Positions 27,051 through 36,655 are shown, counted from the first letter of the stretch. The stretch: DNA of 64,000 bases from an uncultured Desulfatitalea sp. (GCA_937868765.1 CALMNL010000011.1:186001-250000); one strand, 5' to 3'. Numbers and translations: made by a program. The notes: a model not told the origin generated them from the sequence alone.

Positions 27051-28535
27051 TTAACGGGTTACCACCTGGGCGTACCCGACCTGGCCGGTCCGATGATCGA
27101 TGGCCGTCAGGGTCACGTTTTGCTTCGCTGGCAGGGCCTTGACGATGTCGATAAAGCCCTCGACCCCATTGACCGGAATGTCGTTGATCGCAGTGATGAT
27201 GTCGTTGACTTCGAAACCTGCCTGGGCCAGGGGACCTTTCTTCTGCAGGGATGCAATGGCGACACCGCTTTTCTCCTGCAGGCCATACTGCTGCACTTCC
27301 TTATCGGTGACCGCCCGTACGCTCGCTCCCAGGCGATTTTCCGCCGAACTGGCCATCTTCTTGACCGCTGCCTGGAGATCGCCGATTTTAACCGTCATCG
27401 TCTTGGATTTGCCATCGCGCATGACGGTCAGCGTTGCCTCCTGACCGATGGCGGTATTGGCGACCTCGTTCTGCAGGCTCGCGGCATCGGTGATGGCATG
27501 CCCCTGGTAATCGATAATCACATCATCCTTTTTCAGACCGGCCGCGTCAGCCGGGCTGCCTTTGACCACATCGGCCACCAGGGCGCCCTTATCGTTCTCC
27601 AGCTTCATTTTCCTGGCGAGCAGGGGCGTCATATCCTTGATGCTGACCCCCAGCCATCCCCGCTGGACTTTGCCGTTGGCAATCAATTGATCGGCGATAT
27701 GCAGCGCCATGTTGCTCGGAATGGCAAAGCCGATGCCCTCGAAGCCGCCCGATTCGGACACGATGGCGGCATTCACGCCGATCACCTCGCCTTTGAGGTT
27801 GAGCAATGGCCCGCCGCTGTTGCCCGGGTTGATGGCGGCATCGGTTTGCAGATAATCCTGGTAGCTCGTCGGATCCATTATACCCCGCCGATGCTTGGCG
27901 CTGATAATGCCCTGGGTGACCGTCTGGTCTAAACCGCGCGGGTGGCCGATGGCCACGACCCAGTCGCCGACTTCTATCTTATCGGAATCGCCGAAGGTCA
28001 CATGCGGCAATTTCTCCTTGGCCTTGATACGGATAACGGCCAGATCCGTTCTGGGATCGGTCCCGACCACCGATGCTTCATATTGGTTGCCGTCGGTCAG
28101 CAGCACCTGGATGACATTGGCCCCGGCCACCACATGGTTGTTGGTCAGGATGTCGCCCTTGTCATCCATGAGCATGCCCGTCCCCAGCCCTTTGAGTTCC
28201 CGTTTGAATTTATGCGGTGTGTTCTTCGGTTGATTGAAGAAGAAGTGAAAGAACGGGTCGTTTTCAAAAGGCTGCAAGGGATCGTTGACCTCCTGGCTCT
28301 GGGTGACCTCGATGTGAACCACGGCCGGAATGGTATCCTTGGCCACCTTGGCGATGGCCGTGCTCAGATTCAGGGCGGACGCATCATTGCCCGGGGCGGG
28401 TGTGACCGCGGCCGGTTCGTTTTGGACGCTCGCCGCCTGCCCGGGGGTTGCCTGGCACTGAGTCAGGCCCAAGCTGCCCACAAGGAACACAGCCACGAGA
28501 AAAGAACGGATAAATTTGACATGGGTTGAATTCAT
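27051..28535 (-). CDS. Periplasmic Do-family serine protease (DegP/DegQ-like)
   Basis: A 494-residue HtrA protease with an N-terminal export signal, trypsin-like domain with His in ILTNNHVVAG, Asp in DPRTDLAV and Ser in NPGNSGGPLL, then two PDZ domains (starting about VQRGWLGVSIKD and about NRLGASVRAV). Length and two PDZ domains match DegP/DegQ. The short LA loop region is DegQ-like. It degrades or refolds damaged envelope proteins. The Cys in LTQC near residue 27 is not a good lipobox because of Gln at -1. It belongs to the envelope-stress block with the phospholipase D and proton ATPase genes. Confidence 0.95.
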   Translation of the reverse strand: MNSTHVKFIRSFLVAVFLVGSLGLTQCQATPGQAASVQNEPAAVTPAPGNDASALNLSTAIAKVAKDTIPAVVHIEVTQSQEVNDPLQPFENDPFFHFFFNQPKNTPHKFKRELKGLGTGMLMDDKGDILTNNHVVAGANVIQVLLTDGNQYEASVVGTDPRTDLAVIRIKAKEKLPHVTFGDSDKIEVGDWVVAIGHPRGLDQTVTQGIISAKHRRGIMDPTSYQDYLQTDAAINPGNSGGPLLNLKGEVIGVNAAIVSESGGFEGIGFAIPSNMALHIADQLIANGKVQRGWLGVSIKDMTPLLARKMKLENDKGALVADVVKGSPADAAGLKKDDVIIDYQGHAITDAASLQNEVANTAIGQEATLTVMRDGKSKTMTVKIGDLQAAVKKMASSAENRLGASVRAVTDKEVQQYGLQEKSGVAIASLQKKGPLAQAGFEVNDIITAINDIPVNGVEGFIDIVKALPAKQNVTLTAIDHRTGQVGYAQVVTR

Positions 28536-28789
28536 TTGGCCTCCTATGAACCACTTAAAAATTTATGGTTCCCCTACTGGTGAATAGCGCTTTCATCTTC
28601 ATGCTATCGCCTCGCGCTGACTTTGAGCCGATAGTAATGACTTCGTAGGAACGGCGGTATAAGCGCCTATCTGATTTCGATGTAGGAGGATTCAGGATGA
28701 TGATGTCGGCGTACGTCCTACGAGGGATGCGGATCGCCTGGTCACGCCGTCAACCAAATCGGCGCAGAAATGGGAGGTTTCGGCAATGG

Positions 28790-29959
28790 CTACCACACAT
28801 ATTTGCCGACCAGCGCCTTGATTCGATCCCCCACCCCGAGCGGGAAGGGCTGGGTGACTGTCTGGCTGGCGGTTTTGTCCGCCTCGAGTCGTTCGCGCAG
28901 CTTGCCAAGGAACGGATCGTCCGGCCGGCCGTGGACGAAGAGCACGATTTCACGGCTGGTCCGCATGCTCCGGGGGGTCAGGTTGGCCGAGCCGACGGCG
29001 GCGACGGTGCCATCCGCCAAGGCCACTTTGGCGTGGGACATGGAAGGGTAGAAATAGATCGATACGTTTCCCCCGGGGTTTACTGCCAGCAGCTTGTTGA
29101 CGGTCACCCGGTTGGCGGGGCCGTGGGTATCGGGTTCGGCGGGCAGGACGATATCCACCCGCACCCCGCGACCGGCGGCGCGCTGCACGGCGGCGATGAT
29201 GGCGTCATCTGAAAAATAGGCATGTTCGATGATCAGCGTGTCGGCCGCATGATCGATCATTTCAATCAGCGCCCGATGGATCTCGGTGGCCTGCCGGTCA
29301 TTGACTGCGATGACGAAGGGCGCTGCCGCGGGCCAGGCGTTGCCTTTGAAAATCTTCTCCTCGAAAGCCTGGGCCCATGGACCGCTTTCCAGGCAGACCA
29401 TGTAATCATGCCACTGGGTGTGGTATTCATCGGCGATGTTCATGCCACCCATTATCACCATGCGGTGATCCACGATGAAGTATTTGCTGTGATCGGTATC
29501 ACCGAAGGGATCCAGCTGAACGTCGATACCCGGAAAATGCTTCAAGCCCGCACTGGTGAAGACCGGACTCGGCTTCCCGGCCAGAAGATCGCCCAATTCG
29601 AAGACCGTGCCCACCATGTCCTTGCGCACCGTGACCGCCACCCCCCTTTGGGCCGCAGATTTCAGGCCGGAGACCATCCGGCGCCCGATGTCGTCATCCT
29701 TCCAGATAAAGGTCTGAACATGGATCGCCTGTTGGGCGGCATCGATGGCGGCCAGTGTCTTGGCGAATGCTTCCCGGCCGTCTACTAAAAGCGTCAACGA
29801 ACCCAGGTCCTGCGCGGGCTTGGCAAAAAACGCCGGCGGCAGGACCATGGGCGGTTCCGGCCCCAATCCCAGGGGATTGAAGAAAAATTGCAGTGCGGCC
29901 GCCAGGGCCAGCGCTGTCAGGGCAGTCAAAATCAGCCAAAAACGTTTGTGCTTCTGCAT
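28790..29959 (-). CDS. Membrane-anchored phospholipase D / cardiolipin-synthase-like protein
   Basis: A 389-residue protein with one N-terminal helix (about 7-27) and two complete HKD motifs: HSKYFIVD (GDTDHSKY...) near residue 180 and HAKVALAD near residue 310, each followed by the GGMN/GSANLTPRS motif. This is the layout of ClsA/ClsB-type enzymes and secreted PLDs; with only one anchor helix it is closer to ClsB or phospholipase D. It would act on phospholipids at the inner membrane, possibly making cardiolipin. GAGGCGATG precedes the ATG at 29959. It follows the zinc-ribbon gene by 25 bases and may be cotranscribed with the SPFH pair. Confidence 0.9.
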   Translation of the reverse strand: MQKHKRFWLILTALTALALAAALQFFFNPLGLGPEPPMVLPPAFFAKPAQDLGSLTLLVDGREAFAKTLAAIDAAQQAIHVQTFIWKDDDIGRRMVSGLKSAAQRGVAVTVRKDMVGTVFELGDLLAGKPSPVFTSAGLKHFPGIDVQLDPFGDTDHSKYFIVDHRMVIMGGMNIADEYHTQWHDYMVCLESGPWAQAFEEKIFKGNAWPAAAPFVIAVNDRQATEIHRALIEMIDHAADTLIIEHAYFSDDAIIAAVQRAAGRGVRVDIVLPAEPDTHGPANRVTVNKLLAVNPGGNVSIYFYPSMSHAKVALADGTVAAVGSANLTPRSMRTSREIVLFVHGRPDDPFLGKLRERLEADKTASQTVTQPFPLGVGDRIKALVGKYVW

Positions 29960-29984
29960 GACATCGCCTCGGTGGGTGGATGGC

Positions 29985-31229
29985 TCACAGGTTCCTGGCA
30001 TGGGAGAGCAGGCTCTTGCTGACGGCCAGTTTCATGCCGCTGTGGATCAGTTCATGAGGGCCCTCCACAAAAGGCAGATAGACCAATATAGAGCGGCGCA
30101 GGACGACCCGCAGATTGCGGACGATTGCTTCCATGCGCGGCCGCGGTTTCACACTGAAGGCCAGTATCAGCCCGAGGCTTTCCAGGGCCTCCTGGGCGGG
30201 CATGTTGACGCCGTAGGCTGGGCCCGGGGGCTGACCGGTGGCGATTTCCTCCCGCGGCTGGGAAGCGGTGACTTGGGTCGCAATGGCGAGGAAGCGTTGG
30301 GGCTGGGCCTTGAAAGCCGGCGTCCAGAAGTGAAAAGGCAGGTTTTCCCACTCCGGCTGAACCACCCGGGGCAGATTGGCCACCCGCACAAGGTCGGCGT
30401 AGCTGTTGAGGATCAAGCCGTCGACGTCGGCTTCGATACGCCAAAAAGGCAGAAACACGACCCCGGGGCGGGGGTTGGGCTGATGCAGGACGTCGAGCTG
30501 CTTGAACTGGCGTCCTTCGGCCATCCAGGTCGTGGCGCAATTCGGGCATGAGAGGGCCAGAGCATCTTTTTCGCCATCAAGGTCCCAGCCGCATTGGGGG
30601 CAGAGGGTGGGAAGAAATGTGACCGGCCAATCGGGCGCCTGGGCCCGTTGCAACAGCGGTTCGATCTGTTCGGCTGTTCCGCTGGCCGTGGGTTCATTCA
30701 AAATGGCGTCCATCAGCCGGGACTCCAGGTAGAAGGGGGCGTAGAGCAGGCTGTACGTTTCGCCGATTTGGGCCGAGAGCAGAATCGGTTTGGGCAGCTT
30801 GGCGCTGAAATTGGTGTTGAGGTGCGCCAGCATGTCGGCTTTCGCAGTGTGTGGTTCTAAAAATAGGCCTTCGCAGGCCCCGCTGGCGAAGTGCAGTTTT
30901 TGGGTCTGGCTGCGAAATCCCAGCGAAAACGGGAAATGGTGCGAGACGATGGCCTGCTGGCTGACGTCTGCGAATTTGTTGGCGATCTGGCCGGGAACGC
31001 AGCAAAACAGCATCCCCTTGAAGCGCCAGTAGGGGAAGTAAAGCAGTTCTTTCCCGGCCGGCGCCTTGTGAGGCAGCAGGTAGCGGAAGAAGTCGGGAAC
31101 GCACAAATAGGAGCCCGCCCGGCAAAAAGTGCATCGGAAAAGCCGGTCGGTCTCTTCCAGTTCGGCCGGCCCGCCGCAGCGGGGGCACTGATGTTCGATG
31201 ACAAAGGAGGTCAATATCGTTCCCCGCAT
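29985..31229 (-). CDS. Zinc-ribbon protein of unknown function, coupled to an SPFH protein gene
   Basis: A protein of about 414 residues with an N-terminal zinc ribbon (CPRCGG...CTFC) and a second, central ribbon (CPQCGW...CPNC) between two larger mixed domains, the second of which contains the repeated-looking PFWRIEADVDG / FPYWRFKGMLF pattern. That repeat suggests two copies of one fold, each introduced by a ribbon. No catalytic motif is seen. The ATG at 31229 has a weak ribosome site. A TTG at 31214 has GGGGA six bases upstream and overlaps the SPFH stop by four bases, so it is a good alternative start. It is tightly coupled to the SPFH gene, so it probably acts on the same complex. Confidence 0.8.
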   Translation of the reverse strand: MRGTILTSFVIEHQCPRCGGPAELEETDRLFRCTFCRAGSYLCVPDFFRYLLPHKAPAGKELLYFPYWRFKGMLFCCVPGQIANKFADVSQQAIVSHHFPFSLGFRSQTQKLHFASGACEGLFLEPHTAKADMLAHLNTNFSAKLPKPILLSAQIGETYSLLYAPFYLESRLMDAILNEPTASGTAEQIEPLLQRAQAPDWPVTFLPTLCPQCGWDLDGEKDALALSCPNCATTWMAEGRQFKQLDVLHQPNPRPGVVFLPFWRIEADVDGLILNSYADLVRVANLPRVVQPEWENLPFHFWTPAFKAQPQRFLAIATQVTASQPREEIATGQPPGPAYGVNMPAQEALESLGLILAFSVKPRPRMEAIVRNLRVVLRRSILVYLPFVEGPHELIHSGMKLAVSKSLLSHARNL

Positions 31230-32350
31230 TGGGCGCAAAACTTCGCATCACCCAGATTTTCCGCGCCGCAGCGAGCGCATTTTTTCGGCTGGGGCTTTTG
31301 CGCCACCGGATGGCCGCAACGCGAGCAGAATTTGGCGCCGGCGGTGAGGTTTTTGCCGCATTGGATGCATTGGGTGATGACCAGCTGTTGATGCCCGCAG
31401 CTGGGGCAGAATTTGGCCTCCAGGGGAATGGGCTGCTGGCATTCGTGGCAGCGGGTGTCGGCGGCCGGAGAAGGGGTGCCGGCCCCGGCCTGGCCCTGGG
31501 CCAGGGGGTGGGCGAAATACTGGGCCAGCATGGCTGGCATCATGAGTCCCAATCCGGCACCCATGCCTTCGCCGCCGGCTTCGCCCTCGGCGGCTTTCTC
31601 CATGGCCATGGCCGCTTTCATCTGCATCAATTTGTTCATGTCCTTGAATACGCCCATGCGGCTGCGGTCATCGATGGCCTGTTGCACCTCGGGCGGCGGC
31701 GTTACCGAGTTGATATACAGCTGGGCGAGCCCGAGACCGAAATGGGAGAAATCCTCGTGCAGTCGCTTGGCCAGCCCCTGGGAAAGCTCGTCATATTTGG
31801 CCGGCAGAATGAGAATCGAGTCGATGATTTCACCCATGAAGTCGTTGAAACGCGATACGATGACGCGATTCAGGTACTCTTCGATGGCTTCGGTGGTGAA
31901 GATGCCCTGGGTGCCCACCATGCGGTTGATGAAGAGCACGGGCTGCACCACTTGGATGTTGAAGACGCCGAATGCGCGCAGCCGGATCAATCCCAGTTCG
32001 CTGTCCTTATAGGCCACCGGATCCCGGGTGCCCCACTTGAGATTGGCGAAGGTCTTCATGTTGACGAAGTACACCTCGGCGCGCAACGGACTGCTCATGC
32101 CCCAGGGAATGCTGGCGATTTTGGTCAGAATAGGGATGTTGGCCGTGGTCAGCGTATGGCGACCGGGGCCGAAGGCTTCCACGGCCTTGCCTTTGTAAAA
32201 GAAAACACCCACCTGGCTTTCGCGGACGGTAAGCTGGGCGCCCCATTTGATTTCACCGGACCCGGTTTCGGGCAAACGATGCACCAGTTCGCGGCCCGAT
32301 TCATCGAACCACTCTAAATTTTCCAGAAATACCAGGTTGTTGCTTCCCAT
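31211..32350 (-). CDS. SPFH-domain protein with C-terminal double zinc ribbons (YdjI/virion-core-like)
   Basis: A 379-residue protein: an SPFH/band-7-like domain at about 15-230 (FYKGKAVEAFGPGRHTLTTANIP) without a transmembrane helix, a Gly/Met-rich linker at about 255-300, then three ribbons near the end (CHECQQ...CPSCGH, CIQCGK...CSRCGH, CARCGA...CAQCGE). This matches the bacterial SPFH family first noted as similar to a poxvirus core protein. AAAGGAG precedes the ATG at 32350. Relatives sit near PspA-like or membrane-repair genes. It overlaps the downstream zinc-ribbon gene. It is soluble, so it would be recruited to membranes. Confidence 0.9.
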   Translation of the reverse strand: MGSNNLVFLENLEWFDESGRELVHRLPETGSGEIKWGAQLTVRESQVGVFFYKGKAVEAFGPGRHTLTTANIPILTKIASIPWGMSSPLRAEVYFVNMKTFANLKWGTRDPVAYKDSELGLIRLRAFGVFNIQVVQPVLFINRMVGTQGIFTTEAIEEYLNRVIVSRFNDFMGEIIDSILILPAKYDELSQGLAKRLHEDFSHFGLGLAQLYINSVTPPPEVQQAIDDRSRMGVFKDMNKLMQMKAAMAMEKAAEGEAGGEGMGAGLGLMMPAMLAQYFAHPLAQGQAGAGTPSPAADTRCHECQQPIPLEAKFCPSCGHQQLVITQCIQCGKNLTAGAKFCSRCGHPVAQKPQPKKCARCGAENLGDAKFCAQCGERY

Positions 32351-33000
32351 GAGGGTTCTCCTTTCGGATGTTGTGCCGAGCGGCTTTTTATGCGCCGGCC
32401 ATGGCGATTGTATCGGCATGAAGCGATCACTTCATAATCTAAAAAACGGGAGGGGATCAACAAACAAGGCCAATGCTTCCGCAACGCGTCATCGACACCC
32501 CTGGCTTTTATAAAAAATCGTGTAAATTCGAAGAGACGCTAAAAAGACATGGCAATTCAATGCGAAGCGTCGGATGCCCGTCCGTGACACCGCAACGCAA
32601 CCGTCGGCCGTCCGGAATTAACAATTTACTAAAGTGAACTATACCATATGCCGATACATTGTATATATAATAAACAACACGACTATATGTAATCCAAATA
32701 TTAAAAAAGCATAATGAAACCACAGGAAACCCGGAACAGCGCATGCAAAGGCTCTTTATCCGCAACACAGCCTCCACTAAAGGGATATTCATCTTGATTA
32801 TTCTTCAGGCTTTTTCCCTGACGCTGTCGAGCGGTCTTCTCTTCGCGCATAACATCTGTCGTTCCCTGGGTGAAATTCTGGTTTGTTCCAAAAACATGGC
32901 CGATTTCAGGAAGCGGTTTTCAGTGCGGCGCACATTTGTTGCCGCATGGGCATGCCATAGCATAAGCTAACGGCATAATTAATTGTTAATGGAGGAAAGC
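32351..33000. other. 650-base AT-rich intergenic region, no convincing gene
   Basis: This is the longest gene-free stretch in the window, lying between divergent genes, and it is far more AT-rich than the flanks near 32640-32720. A 75-codon frame at 32743-32970 has a hydrophobic stretch but no ribosome site at useful distance and low-quality composition. Weak promoter-like elements for the rightward gene lie near 32939-32977. It could hold regulatory DNA, a relic of an acquired segment, or a noncoding RNA. Confidence 0.5.
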
Positions 33001-33375
33001 ATGAGCAAGGCAATTAATCTGGCGGTGATGGTCGTATTGGCAGTGGGGCTGGTCATGGGTGCATCGTTGGCGCAAGCGGCCGATAAGGTCGTTGATATCT
33101 CCGGCACATGGGATCTGGAGGTCGAGACCCCCAGCGGCACCGGCAACCCGGTCCTCGAGATCAAACAAGAAGGCAACCAACTGACCGGAACCTACTCCGG
33201 CGCTTTCGGCCAGGCACCCCTGAAGGGCAAGATCAAGGGCGAGAAGTTCGAAGTAAAATTCAACTCGGGCGGCCTCGACATGATCTATAAAGGCAAATCC
33301 GACGGCACAACCATGAAGGGCAGCGTGGACCTGGGCCAGTACGGCATGGGCAGCTTCGCCGGCAACAAGAAGTAA
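33001..33375 (+). CDS. Small secreted protein, beta-rich, function unknown
   Basis: A 124-residue exported protein with a signal peptide (cleavage after SLAQA near residue 30) and a beta-rich mature part, ISGTWDLEVETPSG then repeated Gly-rich strands with GKIKGEKFEVKF. It resembles small lipocalin-like or DUF-type extracytoplasmic proteins reported in deltaproteobacteria. GGAGG precedes the ATG. It is followed by an intrinsic terminator, so it is a single-gene unit upstream of the MacAB-like module. No function can be assigned. Confidence 0.85.
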   Translation: MSKAINLAVMVVLAVGLVMGASLAQAADKVVDISGTWDLEVETPSGTGNPVLEIKQEGNQLTGTYSGAFGQAPLKGKIKGEKFEVKFNSGGLDMIYKGKSDGTTMKGSVDLGQYGMGSFAGNKK

Positions 33376-33401
33376 CCCTGTTCGGTTCGCCGATATCAAT
33401 G

Positions 33402-33456
33402 GGCCGGCGCTGACCGCGATTTCGTCGCGGCGCAGCCCGGCCTATTTCATTTCGAT
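33402..33456 (+). terminator. Rho-independent terminator after the small secreted protein gene
   Basis: A long stem (GGCCGG, then GCTG, then CCGCGA at 33402-33419) pairs with 33425-33442 with two small bulges and a TTTCG loop, followed by T-rich sequence TATTTCATTTCGATT. It starts 26 bases after the stop at 33375. It separates this gene from the export operon. Confidence 0.7.
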
Positions 33457-33567
33457 TCATTGGGGTTCTCTCCCGATTTTCTTTGCGGACCTTTCCCCCA
33501 CATGATATCTGTCGCTACTGTTATTAAAAGACTTTTCATTCATGGCGCCGAACGAAGGACCAAAAAA

Positions 33568-34722
33568 ATGCCTATGTCCCGACCTGCCTTCAAATGGGCA
33601 ATTGCTGCGGCGGCAGTAGTCGTCCTGGTGTTGCTGATTTGGCGCGGCACCCGTCCCGCTCCGGTGGGGGTAACCCTCCAGGAGGTCCACCGCGGCACGG
33701 TGGAACGCACCGTGGCCAACACACGGGCCGGCACGGTCAAGGCCTGCCGGCGTGCCAAGCTGTCCCCCAGTGTGGGCGGCCAGATCGCTGTATTGCCTAT
33801 TCACAAGGGGGATCAGGTCAAGACCGGACAATTGCTGCTCGAGCTGTGGAACGACGACCTGAAGGCCCAGGCGTTGCTGGCAGAACGGGAGGTGACCGCG
33901 GCCCGCAGCCGTTCCGATGCCGCCTGCCTCAAGGCCGAGGTGGCCCAGCGCAGTGCGGACCGTCTGGTCAGGCTGCGCCAGAAAGATGTCGTTACAGAGG
34001 ACCGCACCGAGAATGCCGTGGCCGAAGCTGCCGCCATGGGCGCAGAGTGCCAGGCCCGGCGCACCGAAGTCCGGGTGCTGGAGGCCAAGGTGGCCGTGGC
34101 CCAGGCCAGCCTGGCGCGTACCCGGTTGACGGCTCCCTTCGATGGTGTGATCGCCGAAATCAACGGAGAGTTATTCGAATTCGTCACCCCCTCGCCCATC
34201 GGCATTCCTACCCCGCCTTCTGTGGACATCATCGATAATTCCTGTTTCTACGTGGCAGCCCCCATCGACGAGGTCGATGCGGCCGGCATCCGGGTGGATA
34301 TGCCCGCCCGCATTACCATGGATGCCTTCAAGGATCGCCATTTCCAGGGCCGCATCCGCCGCATCGCCGATTATGTACTCGACATCGAAAAGCAGGCGCG
34401 TACCGTGGAAGTGGAGGTGGCTTTCGGCAACGATGCGGACCGCAAGTTCCTGCTGGCCGGGTACAGCGCGGATATCGAGGTGATTCTCGCGGTGCGCAAC
34501 GACGTGGTGCGTGTGCCCACCGAGGCCCTCACCGAAGGCCAAACCGCCTACGTCTTCAAAGATGGCCGCCTGACGGCGAGAACCGTCAAAGCCGGTCTAT
34601 CCAACTGGCAGTGGACCGAAGTCATCGAGGGGCTCGCACCCGGGGAGTTGGTGGTGCTCAATGTGGATGCCCCGGGACTGAGGGATGGCGTATCCGCTGT
34701 GCGTCGGGAGGCGACGCCGTGA
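33568..34722 (+). CDS. Membrane fusion protein of an ABC export system (MacA/HlyD family)
   Basis: A 384-residue periplasmic adaptor with one N-terminal helix (about residues 11-28), a lipoyl-like beta segment, a central helical hairpin (AEREVTAARSRSDAACLKAEVAQRS...), the second lipoyl half with LTAPFDGVIAEI near residue 190, and a beta-barrel tail. It starts at 33568 behind GAAGGA. The gene overlaps the ATPase gene by four bases (GTGA). With the ATPase and two permeases it forms a tripartite exporter; no TolC-like gene is adjacent, so the outer-membrane channel must come from elsewhere. Confidence 0.92.
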   Translation: MPMSRPAFKWAIAAAAVVVLVLLIWRGTRPAPVGVTLQEVHRGTVERTVANTRAGTVKACRRAKLSPSVGGQIAVLPIHKGDQVKTGQLLLELWNDDLKAQALLAEREVTAARSRSDAACLKAEVAQRSADRLVRLRQKDVVTEDRTENAVAEAAAMGAECQARRTEVRVLEAKVAVAQASLARTRLTAPFDGVIAEINGELFEFVTPSPIGIPTPPSVDIIDNSCFYVAAPIDEVDAAGIRVDMPARITMDAFKDRHFQGRIRRIADYVLDIEKQARTVEVEVAFGNDADRKFLLAGYSADIEVILAVRNDVVRVPTEALTEGQTAYVFKDGRLTARTVKAGLSNWQWTEVIEGLAPGELVVLNVDAPGLRDGVSAVRREATP

Positions 34723-35405
34723 TTCGGCTGGAGAGCATCGAACGGATTTTCCAAGTGGGCGACGAACGGGTCTTTGCATTGCGCCAGGTGGATCTGGCCG
34801 TGCGGTCCGGCGAGTATCTTTCCATCATGGGCCCTTCGGGATCGGGCAAATCCACCATGCTCAACATCCTGGGGCTCCTCGATCGGCCCGACAAAGGCGT
34901 TTATCAACTGGACGGGCGGGATGCCACCCATCTCACCGACCGCCAGCAGGCCGAAATGCGGCGCCACAAAATCGGTTTCATCTTTCAATTCTTCCACCTG
35001 ATTCCGCGCCTGACCGCCGCCGAGAATGTCGAACTGCCGCTGACCCTGGCCGGGGTAGACCCCGTTGCGCGCAAGGAATGCGTGGCCGCGGCGCTGGCGC
35101 GGTTGGGGTTGGCCGAGCGCGCCAAACACCGGCCCGATCAGCTCTCCGGTGGCCAGCGCCAGCGGGTGGCCATCGCCCGGGCCACCATCATGCGGCCGGC
35201 CCTGGTGCTCGCCGACGAACCCACCGGCAACCTGGACCGCGCATCGGGCACCGAAGTGATTCATACCATTGAATCCCTCAACGCCGAGGGGATGACGGTG
35301 GTGATGGTGACCCACGACCCGGAACTGGGCCGGCGTGCCCGTCGGCAGGTCCGTATGCTGGACGGTCGCATCGTGTCCGACAGCGGAGCCGGACATGAAG
35401 GCTGA
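34719..35405 (+). CDS. ABC exporter ATPase (MacB/LolD type)
   Basis: A 228-residue ATPase starting at GTG 34719 behind GGGAGG. It has Walker [10 protein letters not shown] near residue 40, Q-loop [10 protein letters not shown], signature [14 protein letters not shown], Walker [13 protein letters not shown] and H-loop VTHDPELG; the TGNLD extension is typical of LolD/MacB/FtsE ATPases. It overlaps the adaptor gene by four bases and the permease gene by eleven, so all three are coupled. It should energise the FtsX-like permeases, for lipid, lipoprotein or antimicrobial export. Confidence 0.94.
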   Translation: MIRLESIERIFQVGDERVFALRQVDLAVRSGEYLSIMGPSGSGKSTMLNILGLLDRPDKGVYQLDGRDATHLTDRQQAEMRRHKIGFIFQFFHLIPRLTAAENVELPLTLAGVDPVARKECVAAALARLGLAERAKHRPDQLSGGQRQRVAIARATIMRPALVLADEPTGNLDRASGTEVIHTIESLNAEGMTVVMVTHDPELGRRARRQVRMLDGRIVSDSGAGHEG

Positions 35406-36600
35406 GGATGTGATCCGCTTTTGCGGTCGGTCGCTGGCGGGCTATCCCCTGCGAACGGGTTTGATGCTGCTGGCCATGGCCATCGGTGTGGCCGCCGTGG
35501 TGCTGCTCACATCCCTGGGCGAAGGTGCCCGACGGTATGTCGCCGGCAAGTTCACTTCCCTCGGGACTCACCTGTTGATCGTGCTGCCCGGCCGCTCGGA
35601 GACCGTCGGCGGGCCCCCACCGCTGCTCGGTCAGACGCCCCGGGATCTGACCGTGGACGATGCCCTGGCCCTGACCCGCAGCAGCGCCGTGCGCCGCGTG
35701 GCACCGCTCATGCTCGGCTCGGCCCCCGTTTCCCTCGAGAGCCGCAGTCGTGAAGCGATCATCATGGGCACCACCGCCGATATGTTTGAGGTGCGCAACC
35801 TGGAAATGGCCCAGGGCCGTTTTCTACCCCCGGGGGAAGTGGGCCGGGCCGAGGCGGTGTGCGTGCTTGGGCAGAAATTGAGAAACGAGCTGTTCGGCAA
35901 CGGTTCGCCGCTGGGAGCTTTCGTGCGCATCGGCCAGCGCCGCTTCCGGGTGATCGGCGTGCTGACCAAGAAGGGCGAATCCCTCGGGACCGATCTGGGG
36001 GAGGTGGCCCTCATTCCGGTGGCTTCGGCCTCGGCACTGTTCAACCGGGCGTCGCTTTTCCGGATCCTGGTCCAGGCCCAAAGCCGGGAAGCCATTCCCC
36101 GGGCCAAGAAGGCCATCTTGCAGATCATCCAGGAGCGTCACGAGGGTGAGGAGGACGTGACCGTCATTACCCAGGATGCGCTGCTGGCCACCTTTGACCG
36201 CATCTTCAAAGCCCTGACACTGGCCGTAGGCGGTATTGCGGCCATCAGCCTGGCCGTGGCCGGCATCCTGATCATGAACGTGATGCTCATCGCCGTTTCC
36301 CAACGCACCGGAGAGATCGGCCTGCTCATGGCCATCGGCGCACCGGGCAAGCAGATCCAGCGGCTGTTCCTGTCGGAAGCGGCCATGCTCTCTCTGGTGG
36401 GGGCCGCCGTCGGCCTGCTCCTGGCGCTGGCCGGCCATTGGGTGCTGGCCCGGCTTTTCCCGGAATTTCCCCTGAGCGTACCGATCTGGTCCCCGATTAC
36501 CGCCGTCGGGGTGGCCCTGGCCACCGGTCTGATCTTCGGCGTGCTGCCGGCGCGGCGGGCCAGCCGTCTGGATCCGGTGGTGGCCCTGTCCCGGAGGTGA
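35395..36600 (+). CDS. FtsX/MacB-type ABC permease, first copy
   Basis: A 401-residue permease with a first helix (about 15-40, LMLLAMAIGVAAVVLLTSLGEGARRYV), a large periplasmic MacB-type domain, and three C-terminal helices (beginning about LAVGGIAAISLAVAGILIMNVMLIAVS). The GLLMAIGAPGKQIQRLFLSEA coupling helix is present. The start overlaps the ATPase gene by eleven bases. A second, related permease follows 55 bases later, so the pump may use a heterodimer. Length is normal for the family. Confidence 0.93.
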   Translation: MKAEDVIRFCGRSLAGYPLRTGLMLLAMAIGVAAVVLLTSLGEGARRYVAGKFTSLGTHLLIVLPGRSETVGGPPPLLGQTPRDLTVDDALALTRSSAVRRVAPLMLGSAPVSLESRSREAIIMGTTADMFEVRNLEMAQGRFLPPGEVGRAEAVCVLGQKLRNELFGNGSPLGAFVRIGQRRFRVIGVLTKKGESLGTDLGEVALIPVASASALFNRASLFRILVQAQSREAIPRAKKAILQIIQERHEGEEDVTVITQDALLATFDRIFKALTLAVGGIAAISLAVAGILIMNVMLIAVSQRTGEIGLLMAIGAPGKQIQRLFLSEAAMLSLVGAAVGLLLALAGHWVLARLFPEFPLSVPIWSPITAVGVALATGLIFGVLPARRASRLDPVVALSRR

Positions 36601-36655
36601 GTGTAATAGGGATTAACGGTTGAACCGAAGAATAGATGAATAGAAGAAAGTTAGA

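Noticed and set aside
28697-29212. 171-codon rightward frame with a good GGAGG site before its ATG
   Set aside because: Most of it is antisense to the phospholipase D gene, which has two complete HKD motifs; composition is not protein-like. The ribosome site is probably chance.
32743-32970. 75-codon frame with a hydrophobic segment in the AT-rich gap
   Set aside because: It lacks a ribosome site at useful distance, and its residues are mixed and low-quality. It cannot be supported without conservation data.
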